Shown here in pieces: positions 49,057 to 61,289 of a stretch of DNA of 64,000 nt (its first letter is position 1; every line of letters begins with the position of its first letter). The notes under the pieces were generated by a model. It searched no databases. It saw only the letters and a program-made list of their open reading frames with translations, and was not told the origin of the DNA. The translations under genes were made by a program, and so were the position numbers. This stretch comes from Rhynchopus euleeides (lineage: Eukaryota; Euglenozoa; Diplonemea; Diplonemida; Diplonemidae), in contig OY723268.1 of the NCBI GenBank assembly GCA_963210315.1, positions 496,001-560,000 on the forward strand. Direction: 5' to 3'.

Positions 49057-51775
49057 AGACCAGGGCATTTTATAGGGGCGAAATCTACGCTCATTTGGGC
49101 TTAAATGTGAGGCGTTCCCCGATTTTTTGGCGGACCCCCTGGCAAGCGAGTCTTGTGGTGAATGGGTCACCTCCCGGTTCCTCTCTCAGGGATCCGTGCT
49201 CGGGTCCAGCCTCGGGTGCCGGAGGTTAGTCCAAAAAATGGATCTCGGGACCGATCTGCCGCAGACCCGGGCGTGCAAGGACTTGGATACAATACATGCA
49301 CATGCCACAGGGGGGTCTGGGGGGCGGAGCCCCCCAGCCGCCGGAGGCCACGGTAGTGAACATCTGTTTCTTCCGGGCGTACAGATTCCGGGCTGTTCCT
49401 TCCGTGGGTACAGATTCTGCATGAGCTGGCTGCGTCCTCCAGGGGCTACACAGGGTGGGCTGCATCCCATTCCCCGATGGGACCCCAAAGGGTTTGATCC
49501 AAGACAGGTATACAGCACAGGGGGGTCTGGGGGGCGGAGCCCCCCAGACGCCGGAGGCCACGGTAGTGAGCATCTGTTCCTTGTAACCGTACGATTCTGT
49601 GAGCTGCCTGCATCCTCCCGGGGTGGTCTGTATTCCATCAATTGACCCCAAAGGGTGTTGGATATAAGACAGGCAGACGGCACAGGGGGGTCTGGGGGGC
49701 GGAGCCCCCCAGCCGCCGGAGGCCACGGTAGTGAACGTTCGTCCCTTCGCGACCTGCGTTTTCTCGGGGTTTGACAAAGAAACTGGACAGAAAAACGGTC
49801 GGGTAAGTTGCTCGCAGTCTGACCGGACATGAGTCCACTCTCATTTGCGAGGCTACCCAGCCGCCACCAGTTTTCCACCACCACCCCGGATTTTTCCCGG
49901 AAATCTTTTTTTTTCCTTAAATGTGAGGGATCGCCTCAGTTTAGACCCCCTATAATATGCTCTGCCCCAGACCAGGGCATTTTATAGGGGCGAAATCTAC
50001 GCTCATTTGGGCTTAAATGTGAGGCGTTCCCCGATTTTTTGACGGACCCCCCGGCAAGCGAGTCTTGTACTGAATGGGTCACCTCCCGGTTCCTCTCTCA
50101 GGGATCCGTGCTCGGGTCCAGCCTCGGGTGCCGGAGGTTAGTCCAAAAAATGGATCTCGGGACCGATCTGCCGCAGACCCGGGCGTGCAAGGACTTGGAT
50201 ACAATACATGCACATGCCACAGGGGGGTCTGGGGGGCGGAGCCCCCCAGCCGCCGGAGGCCACGGTAGTGAACATCTGTTTCTTCCGGGCGTACAGATTC
50301 CGGGCTGTTCCTTCCGTGGGTACAGATTCTGCATGAGCTGGCTGCGTCCTCCAGGGGCTACACAGGGTGGGCTGCATCCCATTCCCCGATGGGACCCCAA
50401 AGGGTTTGATCCAAGACAGGTATACAGCACAGGGGGGTCTGGGGGGCGGAGCCCCCCAGACGCCGGAGGCCACGGTAGTGAGCATCTGTTCCTTGTAACC
50501 GTACGATTCTGTGAGCTGCCTGCATCCTCCCGGGGTGGTCTGTATTCCATCAATTGACCCCAAAGGGTGTTGGATATAAGACAGGCAGACGGCACAGGGG
50601 GGTCTGGGGGGCGGAGCCCCCCAGCCGCCGGAGGCCACGGTAGTGAACGTTCGTCCCTTCGCGACCTGCGTTTTCTCGGGGTTTGACAAAGAAACTGGAC
50701 AGAAAAACGGTCGGGTAAGTTGCTCGCAGTCTGACCGGACATGAGTCCACTCTCATTTGCGAGGCTACCCAGCCGCCACCAGTTTTCCACCACCACCCCG
50801 GATTTTTCCCGGAAATCTTTTTTTTTCCTTAAATGTGAGGGATCGCCTCAGTTTAGACCCCCTATAATATGCTCTGCCCCAGACCAGGGCATTTTATAGG
50901 GGCGAAATCTACGCTCATTTGGGCTTAAATGTGAGGCGTTCCCCGATTTTTTGACGGACCCCCCGGCAAGCGAGTCTTGTACTGAATGGGTCACCTCCCG
51001 GTTCCTCTCTCAGGGATCCGTGCTCGGGTCCAGCCTCGGGTGCCGGAGGTTAGTCCAAAAAATGAATTTCGGGACCGATCGGACGCGCAAGGACTTGTAT
51101 GCATACAGGCACAAGCCACGGGGGGTCTGGGGGGCGGAGCCCCCCAGCCGCCGGAGGCCACGGTAGTGAACATCTGTTCCTTGCAGGTGTACAGATTCTG
51201 CATGAGCTGGCTGCCTCCTCCTGAGGCTACTGAGGGTCTGATGGTCTGCATTCCATTCTCTGATGTAACCTCAAAGGTTTGGGTACAAGACAGGTATACA
51301 GCACAGGGGGGTCTGGGGGGCGGAGCCCCCCAGCCGCCGGAGGCCACGGTAGTGAACGTCCGTCCCTTCGCGGCCTGCGTTTTCTCGGGGTTTGACAAAG
51401 AAACTGGACAGAAAAACGGTCGGGTAAGTTGCTCGCAGTCTGTGGGCATGAGTCCACTCTCATCTGCGAGGCTGCCCAGCCGCCACCAGTTTTCCACCCC
51501 CCGGATTTTCCCCGGAAATCTTTTTTTTTTTAAGCACACTCGTGTGAGCGGAAAGCGCCCCACCACAGCTGCAACCAAACGTGCTCTATACACTAACCCC
51601 ACCCTTCATCAGGCTCAGGGTGTGATCAGTTCAGGGTTTTGTGTGTAGAAGCGTCAACGCAACAAACAAAGGAAATTCATCAGAGCGGTTGTAGCTGTGA
51701 AGTGATAGGGCGCTTTTTCCCCTTAAATGTGAGGGATCGCCTCAGTTTAGACCCCCTATAATATGCTCTGCCCCA
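49057..51775 (+). repeat. Three tandem 912-bp-type units
   Basis: Units at 49057-49968, 49969-50880 and 50881-51775 (types A, A, B), against two (A, B) in copy 1. The second A unit begins with the B-type flank (GACGGACCCCCCGG at its start) and continues as A, as expected from unequal exchange between A and B. GC-hairpin repeats lie at 49309, 49520, 49683, 50221, 50432, 50595, 51120 and 51304. Confidence 0.92.
51532..51718 (+). mobile_element. ~187-bp MITE, duplicate of 20989-21175
   Basis: Same insertion in the last 912-bp unit. The empty site is visible in both A units near 49905 and 50817. The T run before it is one base longer than in copy 1. Confidence 0.9.
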
Positions 51776-53805
51776 GACCCAGGGATAGTGGGTGACTTTC
51801 CAAATTCTGCAAAAAAGCCGGTTTTTGCCGGTTTTCCCGTTTTCCGTTTTTTGGCGCCGTTTTGGCGTTTCCTGTCCGTGTATGGGGTGAGCGGGGCACC
51901 TGCCCGCATCCCGACGTTGGTTGCTTCATAAAGCCGACGGACACCTCACACAGCACCCCACATACACCCTGTTGGAGACGTGTGAGGTGCTGTGGGAGAG
52001 CAGGTGTCCTTTGCTACAACACCATCCGGCCGTGCCTCCAGCCATGGATCTGTCTCAGGAACTGTAGGGCAACGTCAGGAGTGCCAGAAGGTGCACGCCA
52101 AGCCCTTGAGAGACCACTGCTGGACAGGGGGGCTGAAGGAGAATCCCCGGACTTCGTGCTCCAACAGCGCCGGGCGAGGCAATGTCGATCGCCAGTGGAC
52201 AACGAGGAAGTCGTACAGACTTGTGTGCAGGGGTGGGGTAGTCTGCACGTACCCCGTCTTCACTCACGACCATGTCGTACTCCTGGTGTTGTGCCGTTTC
52301 CCACTTGCCATGGTGCACCAACGGTACATATGTCCACTCGACAGGCACACAGCACAGCGGGGGGTCTGGGGGGCGGAGCCCCCCAGCCGCCGGAGGCCAC
52401 TGTAGCGAACATCTGGCCTTCTCCTTCGCGTTCTTGGACTCTTTGGGTCAATCGCGGTTCGTAGTGGGGCCATTATTGGTGTCCAGGTGACCTGTGTCCC
52501 CTCTAAGCAGGGTGGGCACAGTCAGGAAAAAAGTGGAATTTTCCCGAAAATTTTTATAGTTTTTTTTTTTTGAAAAACCGGTTTTGCAAACCGGTTTTTC
52601 ATTAGCACCCACTGTCCCTGCCCAGACCAGCAACATAGGCAACTGCTGGTCTCGAGACCAGCTGGACCCCCCAAGCTACATGCCTGAATGTATCGACCCA
52701 TAACCGAATCGGGCCAAGTGGGGGCGGGGGTGGGGGTGGGGGGCATATGACTTCCGATTCTTCTATAGCTCGGCTACGGCATCACTACAACGCAGCTGCA
52801 GCAGCTCTCTCCGCAGCTGCTCACATCTGTATCCTGCCGGAGTCGTCACGACAGAGATCACTACGGCGAGTGACGGGGGGGTAGGGGGTAAAAAGCAGAG
52901 GGAAGGGATGGGGGCTTCGCTGGCAAGTTTTTGAAGGAATGCGATGTATTTCTGGCAAAAGGCTCCGGTGACGTTCACCTCTACAGATGAGGACCCAGGG
53001 CACACCACAAGCGGTACCCCCCTGAACTCTGACTGGTAGCGAGGGCCCCCTGTTGTTTTGTCAAAAAAATCCGGTCAAAGCAAAACCAACTCCCGCAGCG
53101 TGATGAGGAGGCCGGAATTATCCAAAGCAGTTGCCTGCTATCCTTTTGCTGACAGGAGACCCTGCCGCAGTTCAAAAAACGCACCACTTTCGGCAACCCC
53201 CGCGAAGCTCCCTCACAATTCGGAATTGGTTGTTTCACGGTATAAAGGCAAATGATGGGGGGGTGAGGTTGGGTGGGGGGTGGGGGAACAAAGGGACATA
53301 TTCAGGGGATTTTCAAGGGCGGTTGGTGCTAACACAACAAACAACCCTGGAGCACGGCGATGGGTGGTGAGGGAGGGAGGGAGGGAGAGAGAAAGAGGTG
53401 GGCGGGGTGGCCAAGGCAGTGGGTGTGATTGCATGTGTGCCCCATCACCTGTGCGGTGCCTTTTTGACAGCTCAGCCCGCAGGACAAAGACACTTCAGCG
53501 GAGAGAGAGAGAGAGGGGGGGGGGGAGGGAGGGAGGGAGGGTGAGGTCTTTCCTTCGACAATGCAAAGGCAGAGTGCAGTGCCCCGAAGAAAAACACGCA
53601 GGAGCAATTCGTGATTCCCTCCTTTCTTTTCCTTTTATTGCCCGTTGGGCCGGACACAATGCGAACACGACATAGATAGCGAACACAGACAGAAAAAGGA
53701 AATCAGGGGTCGGGGCGGGGCTTTGTCGAGAATCACTGCTGCTGCATTTTGTATAAATTTTGGGTGACACACTGAACACATCCGGCTTTCGGCGCAGAGT
53801 GAAGG
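51776..53805. other. Duplicate of 21233-23262: palindromes and truncated flank module
   Basis: Contains the GC-hairpin repeat at 52357-52415, the 13-bp hairpin at 52572-52600, the 16-bp palindrome at 52646-52661 and the truncated flank module from 52718. No gene is supported. Confidence 0.6.
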
Positions 53806-53807
53806 GG

Positions 53808-53992
53808 AAAGCGCCCTATCACTTCACAGCTACAACCGCTCTGATGAATTTCCTTTGTTTGTTGCGTTGACGCTTCTACACACAAAACCCTGAACTGATC
53901 ACACCCTGAGCCTGATGAAGGGTGGGGTTAGTGTATAGAGCACGTTTGGTTGCAGCTGTGGTGGGGCGCTTTCCGCTCACACGAGTGTGCTT
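53808..53992 (-). mobile_element. ~187-bp MITE, duplicate of 23265-23449
   Basis: Same insertion point (GTGAAGGGG to A run, CCAATAAGC). The A run after it is two bases shorter than in copy 1. Confidence 0.9.
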
Positions 53993-55082
53993 TAAAAAAA
54001 ACCAATAAGCTCCCTCCCCCCCAGGGAAAGGGGGTTGGGAGGTGACATTCAACGCTCGGGAACCCACACACAGGCAGACTCTGACACTAGATGAGAAAGG
54101 CATTTTCATGAGCCCGAAATTTACATAGTGCCGCTCATGCACGACATGAGGCTGGCGGTTATGCGTTTAATTATGTAAAAACACCTTCTCAGGCAATGAC
54201 GGGGGCTACGCCGTGCAGACGGGAAAGCGGGAGAGAGAGGAAGAAGAAGTAGTGATCTGCCCCCCCCCCCTCCCCTCCCCTCAAAACAATATTGGCGTGG
54301 CAAAAACTGACATGTCTTTGACACGCCTCTTCTTTTTTTGGGTGACACAAAAGGCGAACCGCCGCGACCACCACCACCGCCACTCTTTGTTCAAACAATG
54401 TTTCAAACAACTCAATCCCACGTTGCATCGGGATGGTGGCGGGCACGGCAGCACGCCTAAGGCCACGGGTCCCCCCTCCGGTGCCCTTAGGGGCAGCCGT
54501 CGGAGGTCCTGCCAAGCAAACCTGGCAGGATTCACTGGATTTCGGGTGCAGCACATGAGATGGATTGGGGGGAGGAGAGGTGGGGGGTGGGTGGGGTCAC
54601 GCAGCTAGGGTCGAGAACACACTGCCCATGCCTGCAGGCAAGCGGGTGGGGGGGGGGGGGGGGGATACGGCGGTGCAGGCAGGCAGGGCAGGCAGGCACG
54701 CCGGCATGCTGCGGCTGTGTCAGAGCCCGTTGCATCCCGGCGGGCCAGGTGTTGGATTACCATCTATCGGTTGCAGGAGCCCCAGCTCCCACACCTTCTC
54801 TGGCATATAGCATCAACTCCTGCGTGCGTGGTCTGGGGGTGGGGCGGGCGGGGGGGGGGGCACACGACACGGTATCCGGGACCTGGCTGTCGGCAGACTA
54901 GTCCTGGCGGGTCGCGATCCGATGCGCCGGATTGGAGGAGTCATGCAGTCCGGGAGTGGGCTGCCGCGTCGTGTTGTGATGCGGAGAACAGAAACGGAGA
55001 AACGGTGTGGGGGGGGTAGGGGGTGGGGGGGGTGGTGCAAAGAAAGAAGAGCAGCGCTGCATGGGGGTGGCGGTGTTTCGGC
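53993..55082. other. Duplicate of the 23450-24542 flank
   Basis: Carries the ~960-bp flank-specific segment, with a slightly shorter G run near 54648. No gene is supported. Confidence 0.55.
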
Positions 55083-58000
55083 TCACAGCATGGGCGGGGT
55101 TGCGTCCTTCTGGCACAGGTAGGTGCAGGCACCGCAGAAGTTGGGGACGCACCGGTAGCCCTCGTCGCACTTGCCGATAGCAGGAACGTCGGGTGAGAAG
55201 GGCTCGCAGACAGGGCCCGGGCAGGGTGGCGGGAAGGGTGCGTAGACACACTGGCACATGGATGCGCTGTAGCAGCGGCCTGTGGGGCAGTTCTTTGCAG
55301 GGGTGTACTTCGTGCACGTGGCGTCCACAGGCTTCTTGCAGACACCGGGACCCGCACATTCCTTGTCAGCGCACACGCACTCGAGATCCGTCTCGCAGAA
55401 CTCCTGTGTGCACTCCAGGTTGGACCCACCACACTGACCGTCGACCGGAGAGCGCTTCACGCACACCTTGCTCTTGGAACACTGGTTCTTGGTCTCCCCA
55501 AGCAGCGGCTTGCACCACTCACCCGACTGGCAGTCAGTGTTGTACGTGCAAGGTGTCAGAGGTGCCGGTGTGGGTGCAGGGGCATCTGTGGCAGGGAGCT
55601 TCTCGCACAGGTAGGCGCAGGCACCGCAGATGTTGGGGACACACTGGTAGCCCTCGTCGCACTTGCCGACAGGAGGGATGTCGGGCGAGAAGGACTGGCA
55701 GACAGGGCCCGGGCAGGGTGGCGGGAAGGGTGCGTAGACACACTGGCACATGGATGCGCTGTAGCAGCGGCCTGTGGGGCAGTTCTTTGCAGGGGTGTAC
55801 TTCGTGCACGTGGCATCCACAGGCTTCTTGCAGACACCGGGACCCTCGCAGTCCTTGTTTGCGCACACGCACTCGAGATCCGTCTCGCAGAACTCCTGTG
55901 TGCACTCCAGCAGGCCAGAACCACCACACTGACCGTCGACCGGAGAGCGCTTCACGCACACCTTGCTCTTGGAACACTGGTTGTTCGTCTCCCCAAGCAG
56001 CGGCTTGCACCACTCACCCGACTGGCAGTCAGTGTTGTACGTGCAAGGTGTCAGAGGTGCCGGTGTGGGTGCAGGAGCGTCTGTGGCAGGAAGCTTCTCG
56101 CACAGGTAGGCGCAGGCGCCGCAGATGTTGGGGACACACTGGTAGCCCTCGTCGCACTTGCCGACAGGAGGGATGTCGGGCGAGAAGGACTGGCAGACAG
56201 GGCCCGGGCAGGGTGGCGGGAAGGGCGCGTAGACACACTGGCACAGGGATGCGCTGTAGCAGCGGCCTGTAGGGCAGTTCTTTGCAGGGGTGTACTTCGT
56301 GCACGTGGCATCCACAGGCTTCTTGCAGACACCAGGGCCCTCGCAGTCCTTGTCAGCGCACACGCACTCAAGACCCGTCTCGCAGAACTCCTGTGTGCAC
56401 TCCAGGTTGGACCCACCACACTGACCGTCGACCGGAGAGCGCTTCACGCACACCTTGCTCTTGGAACACTGGTTCTTCGTCTCCCCAAGCAGCGGCTTGC
56501 ACCACTCGCCCGACTGGCAGTCAGTGTTGTACGTGCAAGGTGTCAGAGGTGCCGGTGTGGGTGCAGGGGCGTCTGTGGCAGGAAGCTTCTCGCACAGGTA
56601 GGCGCAGGCACCGCAGATGTTGGGGACACACTGGTAGCCCTCGTCGCACTTGCCGACAGGAGGGATGTCGGGCGAAAAGGACTCGCAGACAGGGCCCGGG
56701 CAGGGTGGCGGGAAGGGTGCGTAGACACACTGGCACATGGATGCGCTGTAGCAGCGGCCTGTGGGGCAGTTCTTTGCAGGGGTGTACTTCGTGCACGTGG
56801 CATCCACAGGCTTCTTGCAGACACCGGGACCCGCAAATTCCTTGTCAGCGCACACGCACTCGAGATCCGTCTCGCAGAACTCCTGTGTGCACTCCAGGTT
56901 GGACCCACCACACTGACCGTCGACTGGAGAGCGCTTCACGCACACCTTGCTCTTGGAACACTGGTTCCTGTTCTCCCCAAGCAGTGGCTTGCACCACTCA
57001 CCCGACTGGCAGTCAGTGTTGTACGTGCAAGGTGTCAGAGGTGCCGGTGTGGGTGCAGGGGCGTCTGTGGCAGGAAGCTTCTCGCACAGGTAGGCGCAGG
57101 CGCCGCAGATGTTGGGGACGCACCGGTAGCCCTCGCCACACTTGTCCACAGGGGGAATCTCGAGCGAGAAGGACTCGCAGACAGGGCCCGGGCAGGGCGG
57201 CAGGTAGGGCGCGTAGACACACTGGCACCTGGATGCGCTGTAGCAGCGGCCGATGGGACAGTTCTTTGCAGGGGTGTACTTCGTGCACGTGGCATCCACA
57301 GGCTTCTTGCAGACACCAGGGCCCTCGCAGTCCTTGTCAGCGCACACGCACTCGAGATCCGTCTCGCACAACTCCTGTGTGCACTCCAGCACGCTGGACC
57401 CACCACACTGACCGTCGACCGGAGAGCGCTTCACGCACACCTTGCTCTTGGAACACTGGTTCTTGGTCTCCCCAAGCAGCGGCTTGCACCACTCGCCCGA
57501 CTGGCAGTCAGTGTTGTACGTGCAAGGTGTCAGAGGTGCCGGTGTGGGTGCAGGAGCGTCTGTGGCAGGAAGCTTCTCGCACAGGTAGGCGCAGGCACCA
57601 CACATGTTGGGGACACACTGGTAGCCCTCGTCGCACTTGCCGACAGGAGGGATGTCGGGCGAGAAGGACCCACAGACAGGGCCCGGGCAGGACGGCAGGT
57701 AGGGCGCGTAGACACACTGGCACATGGATGCGCTGTAGCAGCGGCCTGTGGGGCAGTTCTTTGCAGGGGTGTACTTCGTGCACGTGGCATCCACAGGCTT
57801 CTTGCAGACACCAGGGCCCTCGCAGTCCTTGTTTGCGCACACGCACTCGAGATCCGTCTCGCAGAACTCCTGTGTGCACTCCAGCAGGCCAGACCCACCA
57901 CACTGACCGTCGACCGGAGAGCGCTTCACGCACACCTTGCTCTTGGAACACTGGTTCTTGGTCTCCCCAAGCAGCGGCTTGCACCACTCGCCCGACTGGC

Positions 58001-59684
58001 AGTCAGTGTTGTACGTGCAAGGTGTCAGAGGTGCCGGTGTGGGTGCAGGGGCGTCTGTGGCAGGAAGCTTCCCGCACAGGTAGGCGCAGGCGCCGCAGAT
58101 GTTGGGGACGCACCGGTAGCCCTCGCCACACTTGTCCACAGGGGGAATCTCGAGCGAGAAGGACTCGCAGACAGGGCCCGGGCAGGGCGGCAGGTAGGGC
58201 GCGTAGACACACTGGCACCTGGATGCGCTGTAGCAGCGGCCGATGGGACAGTTCTTTGCAGGGGTGTACTTCGTGCACGTGGCATCCACAGGCTTCTTGC
58301 AGACACCAGGGCCCTCGCAGTCCTTGTCAGCGCACACGCACTCGAGATCCGTCTCGCAGAACTCCTGTGTGCACTCCAGCACGCTGGACCCACCACACTG
58401 ACCGTCGACCGGAGAGCGCTTCACGCACACCTTGCTCTTGGAACACTGGTTCTTGGTCTCCCCAAGCAGCGGCTTGCACCACTCGCCCGACTGGCAGTCA
58501 GTGTTGTACGTGCAAGGTGTCAGAGGTGCCGGTGTGGGTGCAGGGGCGTCTGTGGCAGGAAGCTTCTCGCACAGGTAGGCGCAGGCGCCGCAGATGTTGG
58601 GGACGCACCGGTAGCCCTCGCCACACTTGTCCACAGGGGGAATCTCGAGCGAGAAGGACTCGCAGACAGGGCCCGGGCAGGGCGGCAGGTAGGGCGCGTA
58701 GACACACTGGCACCTGGATGCGCTGTAGCAGCGGCCGATGGGACAGTTCTTTGCAGGGGTGTACTTCGTGCACGTGGCATCCACAGGCTTCTTGCAGACA
58801 CCAGGGCCCTCGCAGTCCTTGTCAGCGCACACGCACTCGAGATCCGTCTCGCAGAACTCCTGTGTGCACTCCAGCACGCTGGACCCACCACACTGACCGT
58901 CGACCGGAGAGCGCTTCACGCACACCTTGCTCTTGGAACACTGGTTCTTGGTCTCCCCAAGCAGCGGCTTGCACCACTCGCCCGACTGGCAGTCAGTGTT
59001 GTACGTGCAAGGTGTCAGAGGTGCCGGTGTGGGTGCAGGAGCGTCTGTGGCAGGAAGCTTCTCGCACAGGTAGGCGCAGGCACCACACATGTTGGGGACA
59101 CACTGGTAGCCCTCGTCGCACTTGCCGACAGGAGGGATGTCGGGCGAGAAGGACCCACAGACAGGGCCCGGGCAGGACGGCAGGTAGGGCGCGTAGACAC
59201 ACTGGCACATGGATGCGCTGTAGCAGCGGCCTGTGGGGCAGTTCTTTGCAGGGGTGTACTTCGTGCACGTGGCATCCACAGGCTTCTTGCAGACACCAGG
59301 GCCCTCGCAGTCCTTGTTTGCGCACACGCACTCGAGATCCGTCTCGCAGAACTCCTGTGTGCACTCCAGCAGGCCAGACCCACCACACTGACCGTCGACC
59401 GGAGAGCGCTTCACGCACACCTTGCTCTTGGAACACTGGTTCTTGGTCTCCCCAAGCAGCGGCTTGCACCACTCGCCCGACTGGCAGTCAGTGTTGTACG
59501 TGCAAGGTGTCAGAGGTGCCGGTGTGGGTGCAGGGGCGTCTGTTGCAGGGCGTGGCAGGCAAATCGAGATGCGCCACCTCGGGAAGGCACGGCAGTAGTA
59601 ATCCTCAGGGCACCCCGCGTCGTCGACACACCTGCCGTAGGGGCGCAGCCCTGCCACGGCGGCGGCAATGAACATCAGCATCAT
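55083..59684 (-). CDS. Secreted cysteine-repeat protein A, second copy (9 repeats)
   Basis: Duplicate of the 24543-28154 gene with two extra ~165-residue repeats: 1533 residues from ATG at 59684. The N-terminus, first three repeats and last four repeats correspond to copy 1; the inserted pair (types SGLLEC/GSFSPDIPP and SSVLEC/ESFSLEIPP) repeats the order of repeats 1 and 2, so a two-unit block was duplicated or lost. Small changes distinguish it: QELCETD for QEFCETD in one repeat (near 57368), CGKLPATD for CEKLPATD (near 58070), and SSVL for SRVL. The repeat lacking a cysteine (KEFAGPG) is retained. No frameshifts are seen, so both copies look functional. Confidence 0.85.
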   Translation of the reverse strand: MMLMFIAAAVAGLRPYGRCVDDAGCPEDYYCRAFPRWRISICLPRPATDAPAPTPAPLTPCTYNTDCQSGEWCKPLLGETKNQCSKSKVCVKRSPVDGQCGGSGLLECTQEFCETDLECVCANKDCEGPGVCKKPVDATCTKYTPAKNCPTGRCYSASMCQCVYAPYLPSCPGPVCGSFSPDIPPVGKCDEGYQCVPNMCGACAYLCEKLPATDAPAPTPAPLTPCTYNTDCQSGEWCKPLLGETKNQCSKSKVCVKRSPVDGQCGGSSVLECTQEFCETDLECVCADKDCEGPGVCKKPVDATCTKYTPAKNCPIGRCYSASRCQCVYAPYLPPCPGPVCESFSLEIPPVDKCGEGYRCVPNICGACAYLCEKLPATDAPAPTPAPLTPCTYNTDCQSGEWCKPLLGETKNQCSKSKVCVKRSPVDGQCGGSSVLECTQEFCETDLECVCADKDCEGPGVCKKPVDATCTKYTPAKNCPIGRCYSASRCQCVYAPYLPPCPGPVCESFSLEIPPVDKCGEGYRCVPNICGACAYLCGKLPATDAPAPTPAPLTPCTYNTDCQSGEWCKPLLGETKNQCSKSKVCVKRSPVDGQCGGSGLLECTQEFCETDLECVCANKDCEGPGVCKKPVDATCTKYTPAKNCPTGRCYSASMCQCVYAPYLPSCPGPVCGSFSPDIPPVGKCDEGYQCVPNMCGACAYLCEKLPATDAPAPTPAPLTPCTYNTDCQSGEWCKPLLGETKNQCSKSKVCVKRSPVDGQCGGSSVLECTQELCETDLECVCADKDCEGPGVCKKPVDATCTKYTPAKNCPIGRCYSASRCQCVYAPYLPPCPGPVCESFSLEIPPVDKCGEGYRCVPNICGACAYLCEKLPATDAPAPTPAPLTPCTYNTDCQSGEWCKPLLGENRNQCSKSKVCVKRSPVDGQCGGSNLECTQEFCETDLECVCADKEFAGPGVCKKPVDATCTKYTPAKNCPTGRCYSASMCQCVYAPFPPPCPGPVCESFSPDIPPVGKCDEGYQCVPNICGACAYLCEKLPATDAPAPTPAPLTPCTYNTDCQSGEWCKPLLGETKNQCSKSKVCVKRSPVDGQCGGSNLECTQEFCETGLECVCADKDCEGPGVCKKPVDATCTKYTPAKNCPTGRCYSASLCQCVYAPFPPPCPGPVCQSFSPDIPPVGKCDEGYQCVPNICGACAYLCEKLPATDAPAPTPAPLTPCTYNTDCQSGEWCKPLLGETNNQCSKSKVCVKRSPVDGQCGGSGLLECTQEFCETDLECVCANKDCEGPGVCKKPVDATCTKYTPAKNCPTGRCYSASMCQCVYAPFPPPCPGPVCQSFSPDIPPVGKCDEGYQCVPNICGACAYLCEKLPATDAPAPTPAPLTPCTYNTDCQSGEWCKPLLGETKNQCSKSKVCVKRSPVDGQCGGSNLECTQEFCETDLECVCADKECAGPGVCKKPVDATCTKYTPAKNCPTGRCYSASMCQCVYAPFPPPCPGPVCEPFSPDVPAIGKCDEGYRCVPNFCGACTYLCQKDATPPML

Positions 59685-59849
59685 TGTGTTGCGGCTGCTG
59701 TGGAGGTGCGGTGATATCAAAGCAACACCCACACAAACAGACCCTGCTGCGCCAGACAGTTGCAAAGCGCAGAGTTGGGATTGGGGGCGCTTCGCTCGGC
59801 GGTGCCGGGGCCCGATTCACAGTACGTCGACGCCCGCACACAGGAAATA

Positions 59850-61254
59850 AATGTATCGACCCATCACCGAATCGGGCCAAGTGGGGGCGGGGGTGGAGGT
59901 GGGGGGCATATGACTTCCGATTCTTCTATAGCTCGGCTACGGCATCACTACAACGCAGCTGCAGCAGCTCTCTCCGCAGCTGCTCACATCTGTATCCTGC
60001 CGGAGTCGTCACGACAGAGATCACTACGGCGAGTGACGGGGGGTGGGGGGTAAAAAGCAGAGGGAAGGGATGGGGGCTTCGCTGGCAAGTTTTTGAAGGA
60101 ATGCGATGTATTTCTGGCAAAAGGCTCAGGTGACGTTCACCTCTACAGATGAGGACCCAGGGCACACCACAAGCGGTACCCCCGGGTAGTTCGGGAGACA
60201 TGTCAACCCCCTTTCGGGCAGTGGTGGCTGCGTACGCGTACGCAGCGTAATTTTCAGAAAGTGCGCCGTACGGCGTACGCGTACGGCAGTCTATGGAGCA
60301 CAGGGACGGCCATGGCCACACACCAAATCCGACCGTCGAACTCAGGTGTACCAGGGGTAGCCTTCGAGCCTTCCAGTCGGAAGTGGTCCCTTTTGCAGGA
60401 TGTTTGCGGGTGTACTTGCAGGTGTTGCGAGTTATTCGCAACGTGCGCGGCAAAAAACCATCTGTGAAAGGCAGGAACAAAGGCCAGGGCCCAGCCACCC
60501 GCTGGGTGGCCTGCTGTGTGCTGAGAGACCTGGAATACCAGCCGTACGCAAATTCTGCGTACGCGTACGCAGCGCGATTTTCAGAAAGTGCGGACGGCAC
60601 ACGCGTACGCGTACGCATACCGTGCGGCCGTACGCTGCCACCACTGCTTTAGGGAGGGGTGGAAATATACCAAAAAGAAGATCAGTCTGTGGGGGGCCTT
60701 GCTACCAGGTGTGACTGAGTGAGGGCAAGTGAGCCACGGCGCACTTCCCCTCACTGACTGACGAGCTCTGACGAGCTCTGACTGGTAGCGAGGGCCCCCT
60801 GTTGTTTTGTTCTCAAAAAATCCGGTCAAAACGAAAGCAACTCCCGCAGCGTGATGAGGAGACTGGACTTCTCCAAAGCAGTTGCCTACTATCTTCTTGA
60901 CACTGACAGGAGACCCTGTCGCAGTTACAAACGTACCACTTTCGGCAACCCCCGCGAAGCTCCCTCACAATTCGGAATTGGTTGTTTCACGGTATAAAGG
61001 CAAATGATGGGGCGCTGAGGTAGGGCGGGGGGTGGGGGAATAAAGGGACATATTCAGGGGATTTTCAAGGGCGGTTGGTGCTAACACAACAAACAGCCCT
61101 GGAGCACGGCAATGGGTGGTGAGGGAGGGACTGAGGGAGGGAGGGAGAAAGGTGGGCGGAATGGCCAAGGCAGTGGGTGTGATTGCATGTGTGCCCCATC
61201 ACCTGTGCGGTGCCTTTTTGACAGCTCAGCCCGCAGGACAAAGACACTTCAGCG

Positions 61255-61289
<35 letters not shown>

